From Monomorium pharaonis (lineage: Eukaryota > Arthropoda > Insecta > Hymenoptera > Formicidae), in NCBI RefSeq assembly GCF_013373865.1, contig NC_050468.1, positions 25,438,774 to 25,502,773 of the forward strand: DNA of 64,000 nucleotides, in the 5' to 3' direction. Under the pieces are notes generated by a model. The model saw only the letters and a list, made by a program, of their open reading frames with translations, had not been told where the DNA came from and did no database searches. This document shows, one piece after another, positions 24,101 through 37,000 of this stretch. How positions within the stretch are numbered: the first letter of the stretch is position 1; each line of letters begins with the position of its first letter. The position numbers and the translations under genes are program-made.

Positions 24101-27100
24101 TTAAGAAACGGGATCGCCGCAAAGAGCTGTCGTAAATCTATATGTTTACAGATACATTATACGTGATTTTTGATCGCTTAATAACAGCGATCGTCCTAAT
24201 CTCTCGGCAGACTCGTACACGAAGTGTATGCAAATGATAATTATATGCGTATTTTTGAAGTTGTTTCCCGGCGCTGGCGGTAGGCTGAATTAATAACCGG
24301 AAAGAGGAGATGATGTCGATGAACGCGAATAAATTAACTACTTTTCATGTTTTTATTCTTTTTATTTCTTTCGAATGCGGGGACGCTCGCGTATAGGGAA
24401 TTTAGGGAATTCAGGGAATGGCCATCCAGCTTTATCAAAGCTGTTATTCATTTGCAATCCGCGAGATATGCATGGTGCAACATCACTAAAACGCGTCCCG
24501 AATGCTGTTTGTTCGATGGCTAATGGCAGATATAAATCGACAGATCGCGGTTTATGCACAATTTACGATACCACAACAATGCGGCGGTTTATAGCAGCAC
24601 GGCTGCTGGCAGATTGTAGAACGTAGTGCGATTTATTATCTCGAATTTGCATATCGTAAAATGTTAATCAATTCAGTGCAAAGTTTCATGCTTACTTAAA
24701 ACCAAGAGTCCACCAATTGGCGGACCGCAAAGATGGAGTTTTCTTTATAGATCTCAACAGTAGTGATAAACAAAAGTAATTGTGCTTATTTCAGGAGCGA
24801 ATGGTAAACGTGGGAAGTCAGTCTTAATCATGTTATAGTTTATATTTAATATAAACATAGAAATATAACTAAAAGAAAAAAGTATACTGTTGAATTTTGT
24901 CATGCCACGGAAATCTTACAAGTTTTTAAAACGACTCTCAAAAATAATCGAGAATTCGTGATTTAAATGTATTTTTTATTCGGGATGTACATATATGTAT
25001 GTATATATCAAAGGGATATAATAAACATTTACTTCGATATATCGAAAGGAATTTAAAAGAATAATTTAAAAAATGCTTGAGAGTAAGTAACCTATAATTA
25101 TCAGACGAATATGTAAATTATTTTGATATAAGAAAGTAGCACGACTTAATTCCAAAGTATGTATTACAGACTTGAGAATTCCACTGGCACATCTATAAAA
25201 TAAATAGAAATTTTTCGGAAAGTTTTGATAAGCCAACTTTTATCCTTAAAAGCTAAATTTTCTTTTTTAAGAGACAGGAAAAATTTCTCTGGAATTTTCT
25301 AGGAAATTTTGGACGTGTTTTGTTCGTTGCATCCTGACAAAGTGTACATCCTCGAATCTTCTCCGTGAGTTCTCCATTCTCTTCGCGGAGCGTTACAAGC
25401 ACTCGCACGCGTGTCGCTGCCAAGTCTGGCCGCTGCTTCGCCGCGCCTCGGAAAGAAAAGCACGGCCGATGTTTTATGGAAGGCCCGCCGACCATAAATT
25501 ATAATCAACGTCCGTGCCAACACTCTAACAAACTTCCAGGCGCGTCATTAGGGTGCTGCTGCGGCGGAAGGTGCGGGAAGGCGATTGTACGCGCGCGTAA
25601 GCATTTGTTGCGCGCTCGTTATTAAGCGCTCTCTCGCGCAGATGGGGTATCCCGTAGGAGTCTCTCTCTCTCCTCCTTTCCCTTTCTCTCTTTCTCTCTC
25701 TCTGATTAGTCGCGCGCAATGGTCCTGTATCCGGTGCAAAAAGCCTCTGCACTCGTTGTTACTGTCATAACGCGGAAGGACGAAAGCGACGTTTCTAAAG
25801 CCGAGTTTACGTGCTCTGCCTTTGATGATCGTCCGAGAGCATCATTCAGAAATGAAAGCGCGATGAATTAGATAAGTCGGAAGAGAACAAGAATGGAAGT
25901 GGAACTATTTTGCTAGTTTCTCAAAATTAAGAGGTCTTCTAATTTGAAGGGTTATCTCATAGGTTTTATTTTTATAAATTGTTTGCTCGGAATTGACCAA
26001 CAATCTAGGATACTAGTTATGTATATTTATTACTTCTGTATCTTTATAAAACTTTAACTTTTTATCTTTATTATTAATGTAACTGAAGAGATATTTATAA
26101 ACTCAGCGTGATTAAAAAAAATTTTGTTTTATACTTTACTGTAATGTTCTATTTATACACTGAAAAAAAAGTAATATATTCAATAAGATATGTTATTGCG
26201 AGTTGCCAATTACAGATATACTCAATACAATCATATATGCTATTGCAGTATCAACATTGTACTTGTATTAATAGCAAATATTATTGTATTGAGTATTTTA
26301 TGTAGCAGCCCGCAATCACATATGTTATTGGCTATATTACATTTTTTTTCTGTGTAGTTGCAGGGGTTGCGTCCTCCCTACTGATCTGACATCAACGAAC
26401 CAAGGTTTATTTTAATCTAATTTGATTAAGATCTTGGTCTGCGTGGCATTGGTACAAGTTTGTTTGAGAATCATCCCGATTTTATTATTAAACAAATGTG
26501 ATTATTATTGGAACTAAACTAAATCGATTTTTTTTGACCCGCCAATTTAGAAGATCTCCTTAATACTAGAACGAAGTAGTCAAAATGACTTTATTTTTAT
26601 TTTTATTTGCTCGAATTTATAATGGTGCATTTTTTTAGATTTTTAAAATTTTTATTGCAATAAGTACATTGTTAAGTCGATCGATTTTAGTTTCTTTCTT
26701 TTTTACTTTCTACCTTTTTTTTAAATATAATACATAACATAATATCTAATATATTTAAATAGTAGAAATTCATCAATAGTTCTATTAATAATTAATTATC
26801 AAATTGAAAGCTGAGGGATGACAAAGGCAAATAAGATTAACTTTTTTAAATAAAATAAATATAATTCATATATAACGCAGACAAAAATAAAATCTCAAAT
26901 TAAACGTTCGTGTTATATGTGAAATAGAGATGGCAGAACTCTTAATGTCTTAATTTTCTTATAATATTTTGTTTGTCGGTTTGTTCTATCTCGCGACGCT
27001 TTGGAACTGGTGCCGCGTGTCTAAACAAAAATCCATTCAGCCGCTTAAATGACTCATTCAGGATGATCATCAAGCGCAGACCGTGTAAATTCGCCTTGAT

Positions 27101-30100
27101 GTGCGCGCTATTCCAAAGAGATGATTTCATCACTGTGCCCTACGAGACAAGTGGGCGTCGCAAGGAATGTAATTCTTCGGAGAACAGTGGAGGAGGGAGG
27201 TGTAAAGAGGCGAACGTCGAGAAATAACCTTCTGCAAATTACGGCGATCGTAAATCGGAAAGCGTTACATTTACCGCTCGCGATAAATCGCTAGGCAAAC
27301 GTGTAATTATAGTTACAATTGCTAATGTGTCGTCTGCGTGATATCGACTCTGATTAGTAAGGAACCGCACAGGTAATTTGCACAATAATATATTTTATGT
27401 CTAAATAAAGATATAAGAATAAAGAATAGATTAAAAATATGATTTTCTTAAAATTTTTGGAGAAAAGAAACTATATTAATAAAGCTCTTTTTGCAGAGCT
27501 TGAATTTAATGCGGAATAAAAATTCTATAGAAATATAAAAATGTACATTTAGATTTGGATGAACTTTTAATAAATTGAAAATAACTGACAAATCTACTCG
27601 AGAAAATATAAATCTATTAATTCAGCAAAATATCTTGATTCAGATCAAGTTATGTATGACGGAAATTTAATATTAAATTAATGATATATAACTAAATTAT
27701 TAAGAATATTAATTTAATATTAAAAGAACTTTTGTCTCATACATTTAAAATGCCATTCTTATTCATATATAATTTTATTATTTTTATTAATATTTAAACA
27801 ATTTTTAAAAATATATAAGTATTCAATAAAATCTCATTTTTATTTTAAAAAAAAATTCACATTATTACTATTTTAAATTATCAAACTATTAAAAATTATA
27901 TAGTGTTCTTTCAATAAATTTTACTACAGAAAAAATAAATTTTAAATTTATTAGAAAAATTAATGCATTCTATTTATATATTTTTCTCTGTGTAATATAT
28001 TAAACTAATTTACAAGATGACGATGTTTGTGCCATGTGAACGCTTTTAATGACCTTTTTGTAAAAATATCGATGGCTCATCGTTACGCAAATGTATGAGA
28101 TGTAAAAGTTACGTGTAAATATTGTAACCGCATTACGGAACTGGGATACCTTGCAGGAAGCTTCCCGTTTGGTTGTACATTTTTGCCGTTCCTACCGGAT
28201 ACGATCAATGTTACTAATGAGGAAAACGATTACCGGTAAAGAAAAAGGAGGCATCCACCATTACCGTGCAGAAAAGAGGTTTTACGTTCGCGTTATTTCA
28301 CAGAGAAGATTTCATCGGCACGCTTTATGATACGAGTGTATGCCGTACCTGCTGTAAGATATAATAGAGTTTACGAGGTCGTTGTGTAGTTTACAAGCAA
28401 CCTTAATACTGTTTTGCCTGACAAACGTAATGTCTGTTAATTTTCAATGTATCAGTAATAGGAAGTAATTTACATCGGCCACCATTTTAAACATATACAG
28501 GTGTTCTGGAAATATACGCTTTCTCTTAGGCACAGCAATTCGTTTAACGATTTAAACGTGATTTTTCTCTGGTCAAAATTTTGTTGGTTGTCGTTCTTAT
28601 TTGTTTCTTTTTTATCGTTTTCTTATTCTTTCTAAACTTTAAATCAGTATATCATTAAGTTAAAGTCAAGTTGAAATTAAATGAAGATTTAGATATATTA
28701 GCTTATTAAGAAGTAAAATTTTAATTCTATTTCAAACGGAAAGGCCTTCACCTTGATCGCGACTCAATGAAAGCGGTAGTTTGTACATAAAATTCGTATG
28801 CAAAATAATATCAAAAACTTGAAAATCAGGGAATAGTCATGTATAATGTATGTATATAGTAATGCCGGCGATCATATCTGCTTAGCAAAATCATAAATCA
28901 AATAATATATTAATATTTATAATTATTCCTATGAAGTCTCTAATACACGTTATATATTTAAATCACTTTAGATTTATCGGTTTTTAACGTTATTCGATTT
29001 TTTTAAATGTATTATTTATGAATTCTTTAATTAGTTTGTAATTCGATTTTTTGGAATAAATAAAAGCACTCACCTTCCACTAATGACGTTAAGAGCGTGA
29101 CGTTGGCGGCCTTCCTTCTACCGGCTGGCAGGTTTAAACCAATTTTTTCCAGTTTTTCTCTAAGCAGACGCCCACCGTTTTTTGATTTCGCCCTGAAAAA
29201 TGCAAAATATATTTTTATATAAAGCTTCTTCATATATCATTTCATAAATCTTTTTTGAAATATTAAAATGAGATTATATATAGCGCTTTAGATAAATATA
29301 TTTTTTTCAAATATTTTCAAACATCTTTTGAATCTTTCCATTTTTTGGAAGCATAATTAAATGTGTTACATCTGCATTTTATATTATTAATATTTGATGT
29401 ATAAATTGCTGAATATTCGGTTAAAGCTCTCATATAGTGATATCGTAGCTCAGGATTTAACCGGCTTCTGTAACGTAAAGTTTTCAAGTTTACCTCAAAA
29501 ATTAAAAAAAAATTTTGAAATTAAAAAATAAGTACAATGCAAGCAAAAATTACATTGTATTTATTCTTATATATTATTGTCAAAATGTCATCATTGCAAT
29601 AAAATTACTTTTAAAACAAATATCTAATTTGTATAAAATATATATTATAAAAAACAGTAGAACTTTACTTTTTATTTTTGTTTATTAATGTCATGATGGC
29701 AGTAGACAATTACATATATTATAATATAAAATTGTGTTAAAAAGAAAGGGGGAAAAAGAGAGAGAAACTAATGAAATGACTAAAAAGTTTGGTTCGTTAT
29801 TTAATGTATCACGAATTAAAAGGTTGAAAAACCGTACCCAAGCTGACACGGTTACGTCAGCGATTATTGACTTGATTTATTCTAACACGAGAAATTGACG
29901 TACGTTATAAAACAAGAGATTCATGGGTTCATCATCATATTTGTCGATCAATTATTTTTCTACCGTTCGCTAAATACTTGTTCGGGCACACGCGAAACGC
30001 CCACGTTTTGACCCGTTCCGGCGCGTGAGAATTTCGAAACGGAACTCCTCCATTAATCATTTCGTGATCTCTAAAAAGATGAAATCGAGGTGCGAGAGGG

Positions 30101-33100
30101 ACGGCGGCAACGAGAGGGAAATACGGTTGGATTAGCATAATCCGCGAGCTACGTATGTCATCGGCAATTGAGCAAGCTCGACGCGCGCTCGAGGATGCGC
30201 TCCGTACCGTTTGTGCACGTGCATTTTGTGGAATAGGATAGAACCTGTGAAAGAAAGGAGCACTGTGTTCGTCGCACAAAGTGAGCTATTCAAGCCTTGG
30301 CGCAAGCACATCAGGCGAATAGAATTTTTTTAACGACATTCTGTGGTCTCCTCTGACACGTGTATCTGGGTTGATCATTAAACGACGTAACGCCCCGTGT
30401 ATGATCGTAAAGATGATGCCTTTATGTTTCACGATTGATTAAAGTTAAGAACTCTTCGCTGTGTAATTCGCTGATTTTGGTCAATCAGACGCGCTATTTA
30501 TCCGCGCTGCTTCTGAAAGAGCCTTTAAGGATAACGAAACACACTAAGACTAAAATTTATGAGACCGTAATTTAAACACTAATTATAAATGAAGAGCAAG
30601 CTGGTAATTTCTGAGTTAAATACTTAAAAAAATAGCTTCATTAGCTAAACATAAATGGCTCTTCATTAAAGAATATAAGGATAAAAAGCATGTCTTTTCA
30701 ATGTTGAACAACACAAGTAGTTTACTTGCATTAATATCGTATCGTATAAATAAGCGTTTCTTTTTACATAAATTTTATAAAAAAATAAACAGCATTTGTT
30801 AATTAAATACTTTCATATCAAAAATAATAATCGTCCTCTTTAAGACTAACGTATCGGCCGCGTACCATGTGTTCCTTTCGGATCGGATGATTCGGACGAA
30901 GTCTATCGAGACATCATCAAAAAACTGCGTATTAATTCTTTTACAACCGGACAGCGACTTCGTGTCGTTAATCCACCGGCGAAAAGTAAGAAGTAGCGAA
31001 GTAAATTTTTTCGTGGAACACCAACGGGAACGCGATAGTAGCAGAGACTTCTTTCTTAACACACCCTGTCCATCCATCATCTCGGCCTGTTATAACGGTA
31101 ACGCGTATCGCCTACCTTTGTTCGGTTCGGCCCGGTCCGCCTGGTAATCTTTCGCCGCGCACGGTAATTAATACGTTTTACCGCTATGGATTCTTAATAT
31201 CGGCTCCTCCGAATTTATGTTCCATGGGCGTTTTCTTCGTTTTGTCTTTCTTTGAATCGCAACTTCCGTGTTATTAAACGACATTGCATTTCTTTTTAGA
31301 CAGAACCGAAGAGAAAGCGAATAATTATTTCTACATTAATTACTCCTGCGATTAAGAACATGATTTTTATATGTCTCGAAAACTTTTATATATTAAAGAT
31401 ACATTTAAATGTACACATAAAATATTTCGGCACTCTTATCTTAAACATGTAGTAATATACATAAAACGTATAAATCACCATTCTGTATTCTTTTTGATTT
31501 ATAAGTATTCGTTAAAGATGGATATATATTTTATGATATGTTAAAACTTTCAACAATTGTCAAGAATTTAAATTAATTTAAATTATTTTATTACACAACA
31601 ATCGCTCATGTAATTTTGTAACTTGTGTAGTTTTTTTTTCCTTCTCTTAAATTATATTATCACATATTACGATCAAAAATTCAAGATCTGATATCAGACT
31701 GACAGAACTACTAAAAGTTGTCAATGGGCGATCTATATATAGTTTTCATCCATATAGATATCCTCACGGTAAATCATAATCAAGCTATATGTGAATGTAT
31801 GCATATTTTAAAACTGGTTTCATCAAGCGACATGACAATCGTCTTCGGTTACAGATAATATACCTTCGGATACAGATCGAGCAGACGTGGGCCAATTCCG
31901 ATGCGCGGCGGAAGAATTTCGACGAAATGTAATTGACCACGAAAATGGAATCGTGCGACCGGATCGAATTCTCGGTGCTTAACGATCGCCGTTGCCTCGA
32001 TACGTGACGAGAACGATGCTGCGACTCATTACTCGTTACGGGAGACTTGTCCCGAGAAGAATCCTCGTCCCACTCAGACGCATCGTTCTCTGTAAGGGTT
32101 TCCGCGAGACTTGCAACCCTCGACGCCGATTCCGATAGGAAGATTCTGAATGGCAGAATTCCTTGCTCCCCCTGATTGCTCGAGACATCCTCGAACGCCT
32201 AGCATCGTTAATCGTCCACGCGATGTTAAAAAACCGAAGGACTCGATCATGATCGCGATTCATTCAAATATCCTTCGCGTCGCTCGTTTCGCAAAAGTAG
32301 GACGGAAACAATAAAGTATAACATATGCATGTGCGAACGAAATGTTACAGACAATTTACTGTAAAATATTTAAAGTTAACTTTTTTTTTTCATTTTGTAC
32401 TTGATATATTAAAAATAGAAATTATCAAAGGTACATATATGTTTTATAAGATATATTAATATATTTTTTCAGTTATTGATATTTTGTAGTCATGTGTAAA
32501 TTAATTTTCTAGAACTTTTTATTGATATAGAAGCAACGTTTATATATTATTTACCTCTAGAATAATAAATAATATAAATTACTAATATTAATACAAAATA
32601 TTAATAACATAAATTAAATTGCTAGATTTCTCTCTCTATCCTTCATAAAACCAAATAACTACAATTTACAGTTTAATTTATAAGTGACTAGATAATTATA
32701 ATCGAGCTAAAGTAGAATAGAATCTTCTGATGGCTCAAAAAACTGTTTTGAATTTTTTTTTGTCGAAGTCTCTTAGCCGATCGAGCAAGTAATGTCGCTC
32801 ACGTAAATAAATTAGATCGATAAATTGATTGATTGATCAGCACTTTATTTCTACAGTTAAGAGATTCATAATAAGAGTCACGCCGTAAAATAATATGCGA
32901 TAAATTTTCTACGCTATTATTATTTTTTTGTCACAAAAGTGAAACTTAACTACAATGTTATTATGATTGTGGCTTACATAATAATTAATATGCGCATAAT
33001 CTCTTCTAATCTGAATACATCGCGATATATAATAGAAAAACAAACTAATAGATTCTAGATCGACAAAATTTCTGTCCTCCGGCAGAAGTCAGCCACGTTT

Positions 33101-34013
33101 ACGAGCTTGGTGACCTTGGCGCTCGATTTTCAGACTTCCAAGCAGATGGTGGCCAAAGGTAGAAGACTGCCGGTATCCGATAGCAATTTACGGAGCAGGT
33201 GAGAATTTTGCTGGTCCCAGGTAAATTTCAGATTGGATGAGCGCGGACCTAATAGATATTTTGCGTCGTAATTTGAAGGCTGCACATCTCAGAATATGTT
33301 AAACGTGAAAAAAATTTTGCGGAGAATGCATTAGAAACATACATGTGAAGTTTTTAAATATGTATAACGATTCGCAAAAGAGATAGGTTCGAATAATAAT
33401 CTACTTGTAAACTAAACTGAAACGCTGCTCTTCTCAACTGTCGCGAGCTTTTGTATGTTTTGATATTCAGTTATCATTCCGACAAGTTTTTTGATTGCAG
33501 TTTATGCACTTATTCGCTTTTACTTTGTATTTACCCACCCGCCTCTTAACAAAGAAGCCAATTGACAGTACTATTGTTGACTCGTTTATCCGACAAATCT
33601 TATGATTGCGAGTTTGCGATATCTCCAGTAGACATAAACAATTGGTAGCAGGATGCCGGTGCCCGATTCATATGCACACGGAGAACAAGGTGTGCGTATA
33701 TGTGTGCAACGAGAAGAATAAATAGAGCATGCTGAGAGAGCGTATGTTGCGAAACATATGCTCAGGGCGATCGAAAATCGGTCGGTGTGAGAAAACAAAA
33801 ACGGAAGGCGCGTATACCTTCAGCAAGAGCGTGCTCGCGCACACACGTGCGTGCGCCGTGAGGAGAGCGATACGGCGGCGGCGCAATCGATCTTCGTGGG
33901 GCGATCTCTCGCGGCATATTGCGAGCGACGATCCTGGACCTCTCGTGGACGCGGGTCGCCACGAACGAAAACGAGAACAAGATAGGAGAGACAAAAGGAG
34001 CGTACGAAGAAGA

Positions 34014-34048
<35 letters not shown>

Positions 34049-37000
34049 AATCTATGGTGGCGAGTCTCGGACCAACGCGCGTGTAATTATCGGTCACATC
34101 GCTATGCGAACGGATGAATTATAACGTCACGGCCGCCGCGCGAGATACCGCGCTCGCCTCGAGGCGCGCGCGCTCGCTCGTTCGCTCGCTCGCCGAAGAA
34201 TTGACACTCGCAGCCGCGTTATTAATGTCTCATTTGCATCGGCGGTATGGATCGGTCCGCTTTATTAGCGATACGCGCCGCGGCAAGAAAAGATTTGCCG
34301 CGCTTCATCACCGCGACGGAACGGTTCGTGCGATACGCACGTTCCCCCTTTTTTTTTCCACCGTGAAAAGTGCGTGTCGCTTTTCTTCAGACACATATTT
34401 CGCGATGAACAATGTAGATTTATTGACTCGATAAAGCTTATTAGAGAATTCAAATAATTTGGATAAAAAAGGATATAATAACCCTGTTATTATATCCTTA
34501 CAATTAAAAAAAAAGATATTAAAATGTACAAACCTTGTTTTTATTATGTGTCTAGAAAAAATTACTATTATGTATACAATGAATAACTTGAATATGCGAA
34601 ATTTTTTACAGATTTAATGGATTTGTTGGATTTGTTAGGTTTTGTAGAAAATCCGTTAATTGTATTTCATGCAAATTTCTTGGAATCATTAAAAAAATAT
34701 TGTTATCGTTTAATCAGATATATTCAATATCTAATACATTAATATGTTTTATAATAAATTTGTCAAGTCTGTTCTATGAGTTTTTTTGCAATATTATGCA
34801 TTTTTCTATTGTGCATTTTTCCGGAGGATTCTGAAGTAATGGAGCAAAGCGCGCGCGATTTTGTCTCAACGGTAATTTCGTAATGCCTGTTGCGAGAAAG
34901 AGAGAGAGAGAAACAGATAAAGCGAGAATCCCCCGTAAAAAGTCGTATGGAGTGCGTGGAAGTATATCTGGTCGCTTACACGGCGATTTATCCACGCCTT
35001 TGGTGATAAAGCATTGCGCAACTTGAGCGGTGCTCTAGCCGGATAAAACCGGCGAATCAGATAAAGGCAAAGTGCTCTCCCATGAGGAGCATCTATAAAT
35101 CAGGTGGCTGTCTGTGCCCGGTTGGGCGTGAGAGAGGACCGGATGAGCTGAATGTGCAGGTTTATTAATTAGTCCCGCGGATAAAGCCGTGTAACAGCGT
35201 GCGTCTCGCGATCTTTTACGCGCGCGCATTGTCCCGATCGCGCGCCGCGAATCAGTTATACCGATTACCTCGATACGGGGGCCGGAAATGTCGACGGTAA
35301 TGTGTAACGCCGCGTGTGTTTCGTATTTCATTTCTTACCCGCGGCCGCAACAACCGACGCGACGGCGAGTCGTAACGTAAGAGCGCGATATATCCGGGAC
35401 CGAGCGCGGGGATTGTTGCGTCTTCAATGCGCCTCATCCGTGGAAAACGGGATGCACCGCGTGCACTCGTTATCTCGCGTCGCCTCACGCGCGATGGGGA
35501 ATATCCATGAGAAATCACGACCGGGGCCCTATTTTCATTCCACGCGCGCTACGATCGGTTTAAAGTGGAACGAAACCACGGGAGATTAGTATCGATACCT
35601 TGGATAAGATAACTCTTGTATTTTTTTTTTTTAGATCTGTAAATTTCTTGAATCAGAATCGAGGAATTTTTTGCTCAAAATTTTGACTTTCGTAAATTCA
35701 AACTTTGGCGTTTCTTCAATTCAATTGTCATGATTCCTATATCGACTCCTTTTAGACAATGACATTGGGAACTTTCACGAAAGCCGCCTATTCTTGTGGC
35801 AATGACATTTAATCTCCTGCGTGTAATGCCAAATTATCCTAACGGTTCGCTTATGGGTTACGAAGAGCCCGAGGCTCGGAGAAGCTTGATTAAAAACGGA
35901 TGAATGAACCGCTCTCTTTTTCTCTCTCTGTCAAAATAATTGCTCGGAGTAGTTTCAGGGAAAGAAAAAGAGAAGAATTTATTGCATCTATGAATCGACG
36001 AATCCCTTTTTTTTTCATCAAATTATCGCGACGGGAAAACACGATAAGAAAATATGGGCGAGATTCATGTCGCTTTAAAAAAAACGATCTCTTACCTTCG
36101 TAACACGCCACCGAGGAGACTCGCGTTCAAACATTCCGGTGGCGAGAGTCGTCTTTGTACCTCCGCTACCGTAACTTTGTACTTGCTGGTGCTGCTTAGT
36201 AACGATAATCGTCCTGGGACCGAACAGAATACGTCCGACGGTTGCGCGTTTCCGGACAACATAGCCTTCTCGCTCCTGTCCGAAGGTTTCATATCTGCAA
36301 AATAAAAAAATGTAAGCATTAGAGTGGTCTTGAGACTCCATCAAAAATATTGAAAGAATATCCATTTGACAAATATCGTACTTTATAAAATGACTCGTGG
36401 TATATAGAAAATTTCATAGAAAATAAATGAAAATTAAAATAGAGAGAACTATGTATATAGACAGGTGCTGTGCGTTAATAAAATGTTAAAATGTCAATAA
36501 AACTGCAGATCTCTACTAAAAGTATTAATAAGATTAGAATCATTCATTTAACATCATATTTTAAGAATAGATGTTATAAATCGGACTGTTCGTAAGAATT
36601 GAAATAAAAAATAAAACTACACCGAAAAAAATGTTAATATGACTAAATTTTCCAACTGAGTTAAATTTCGTCTAATCAAGTGTTTATATATTTCAATTAA
36701 CTATATAAATACTCGAATAAAAATGTGTACATTTAAGTTAAATGCATAAATTCTTGAACTGACAAAATTTTGAATTAGTTGAAAAATTTTGTCAAATCAA
36801 CAATATTTTTTTCTCAGTGTAGGAACTATTTCTAGACAAAATCAACAGGCTAAGAGAACCTTAAAACGTCAATAAAACAGTAGATGATATGTATGAGATA
36901 TTTAATGGATTATATAATTGCTTATAATAACAAAATATCAATGAGCTACTCTTTTCGTGTACCACCTAATTATCTTATTTAATATATGTGTGATGTATGC

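Larger units (their letters stand above)
16057..29073 (-). other. TfAP-2 intron (13.0 kb)
   Basis: No exon is supported inside. It holds the direct repeat pair at 16.3/16.7 kb, a short (CA)n(TA)n run at 18876-18900, the palindromic elements at 19.4 and 26.2 kb, and a possible one at 20.7-21.1 kb. GC-richer, CpG-bearing patches occur at about 20.1-20.6, 22.0-22.4, 24.3-24.6 and 25.3-25.9 kb. These are candidate enhancers by position and composition only. Confidence 0.5.
29193..36095 (-). other. TfAP-2 intron (6.9 kb)
   Basis: No exon is supported. A strongly CpG-rich block lies at 33.7-35.6 kb, with a GAGA tract at 34018-34044 and a perfect hairpin at 34469-34499. A complex island at 33.06-33.26 kb is described under findings. 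Confidence 0.5.

Noticed and set aside
33586..34124. Overlapping ORFs of 108-131 codons
   Set aside because: Stop-poor CpG and GAGA sequence; frames on both strands equally open.
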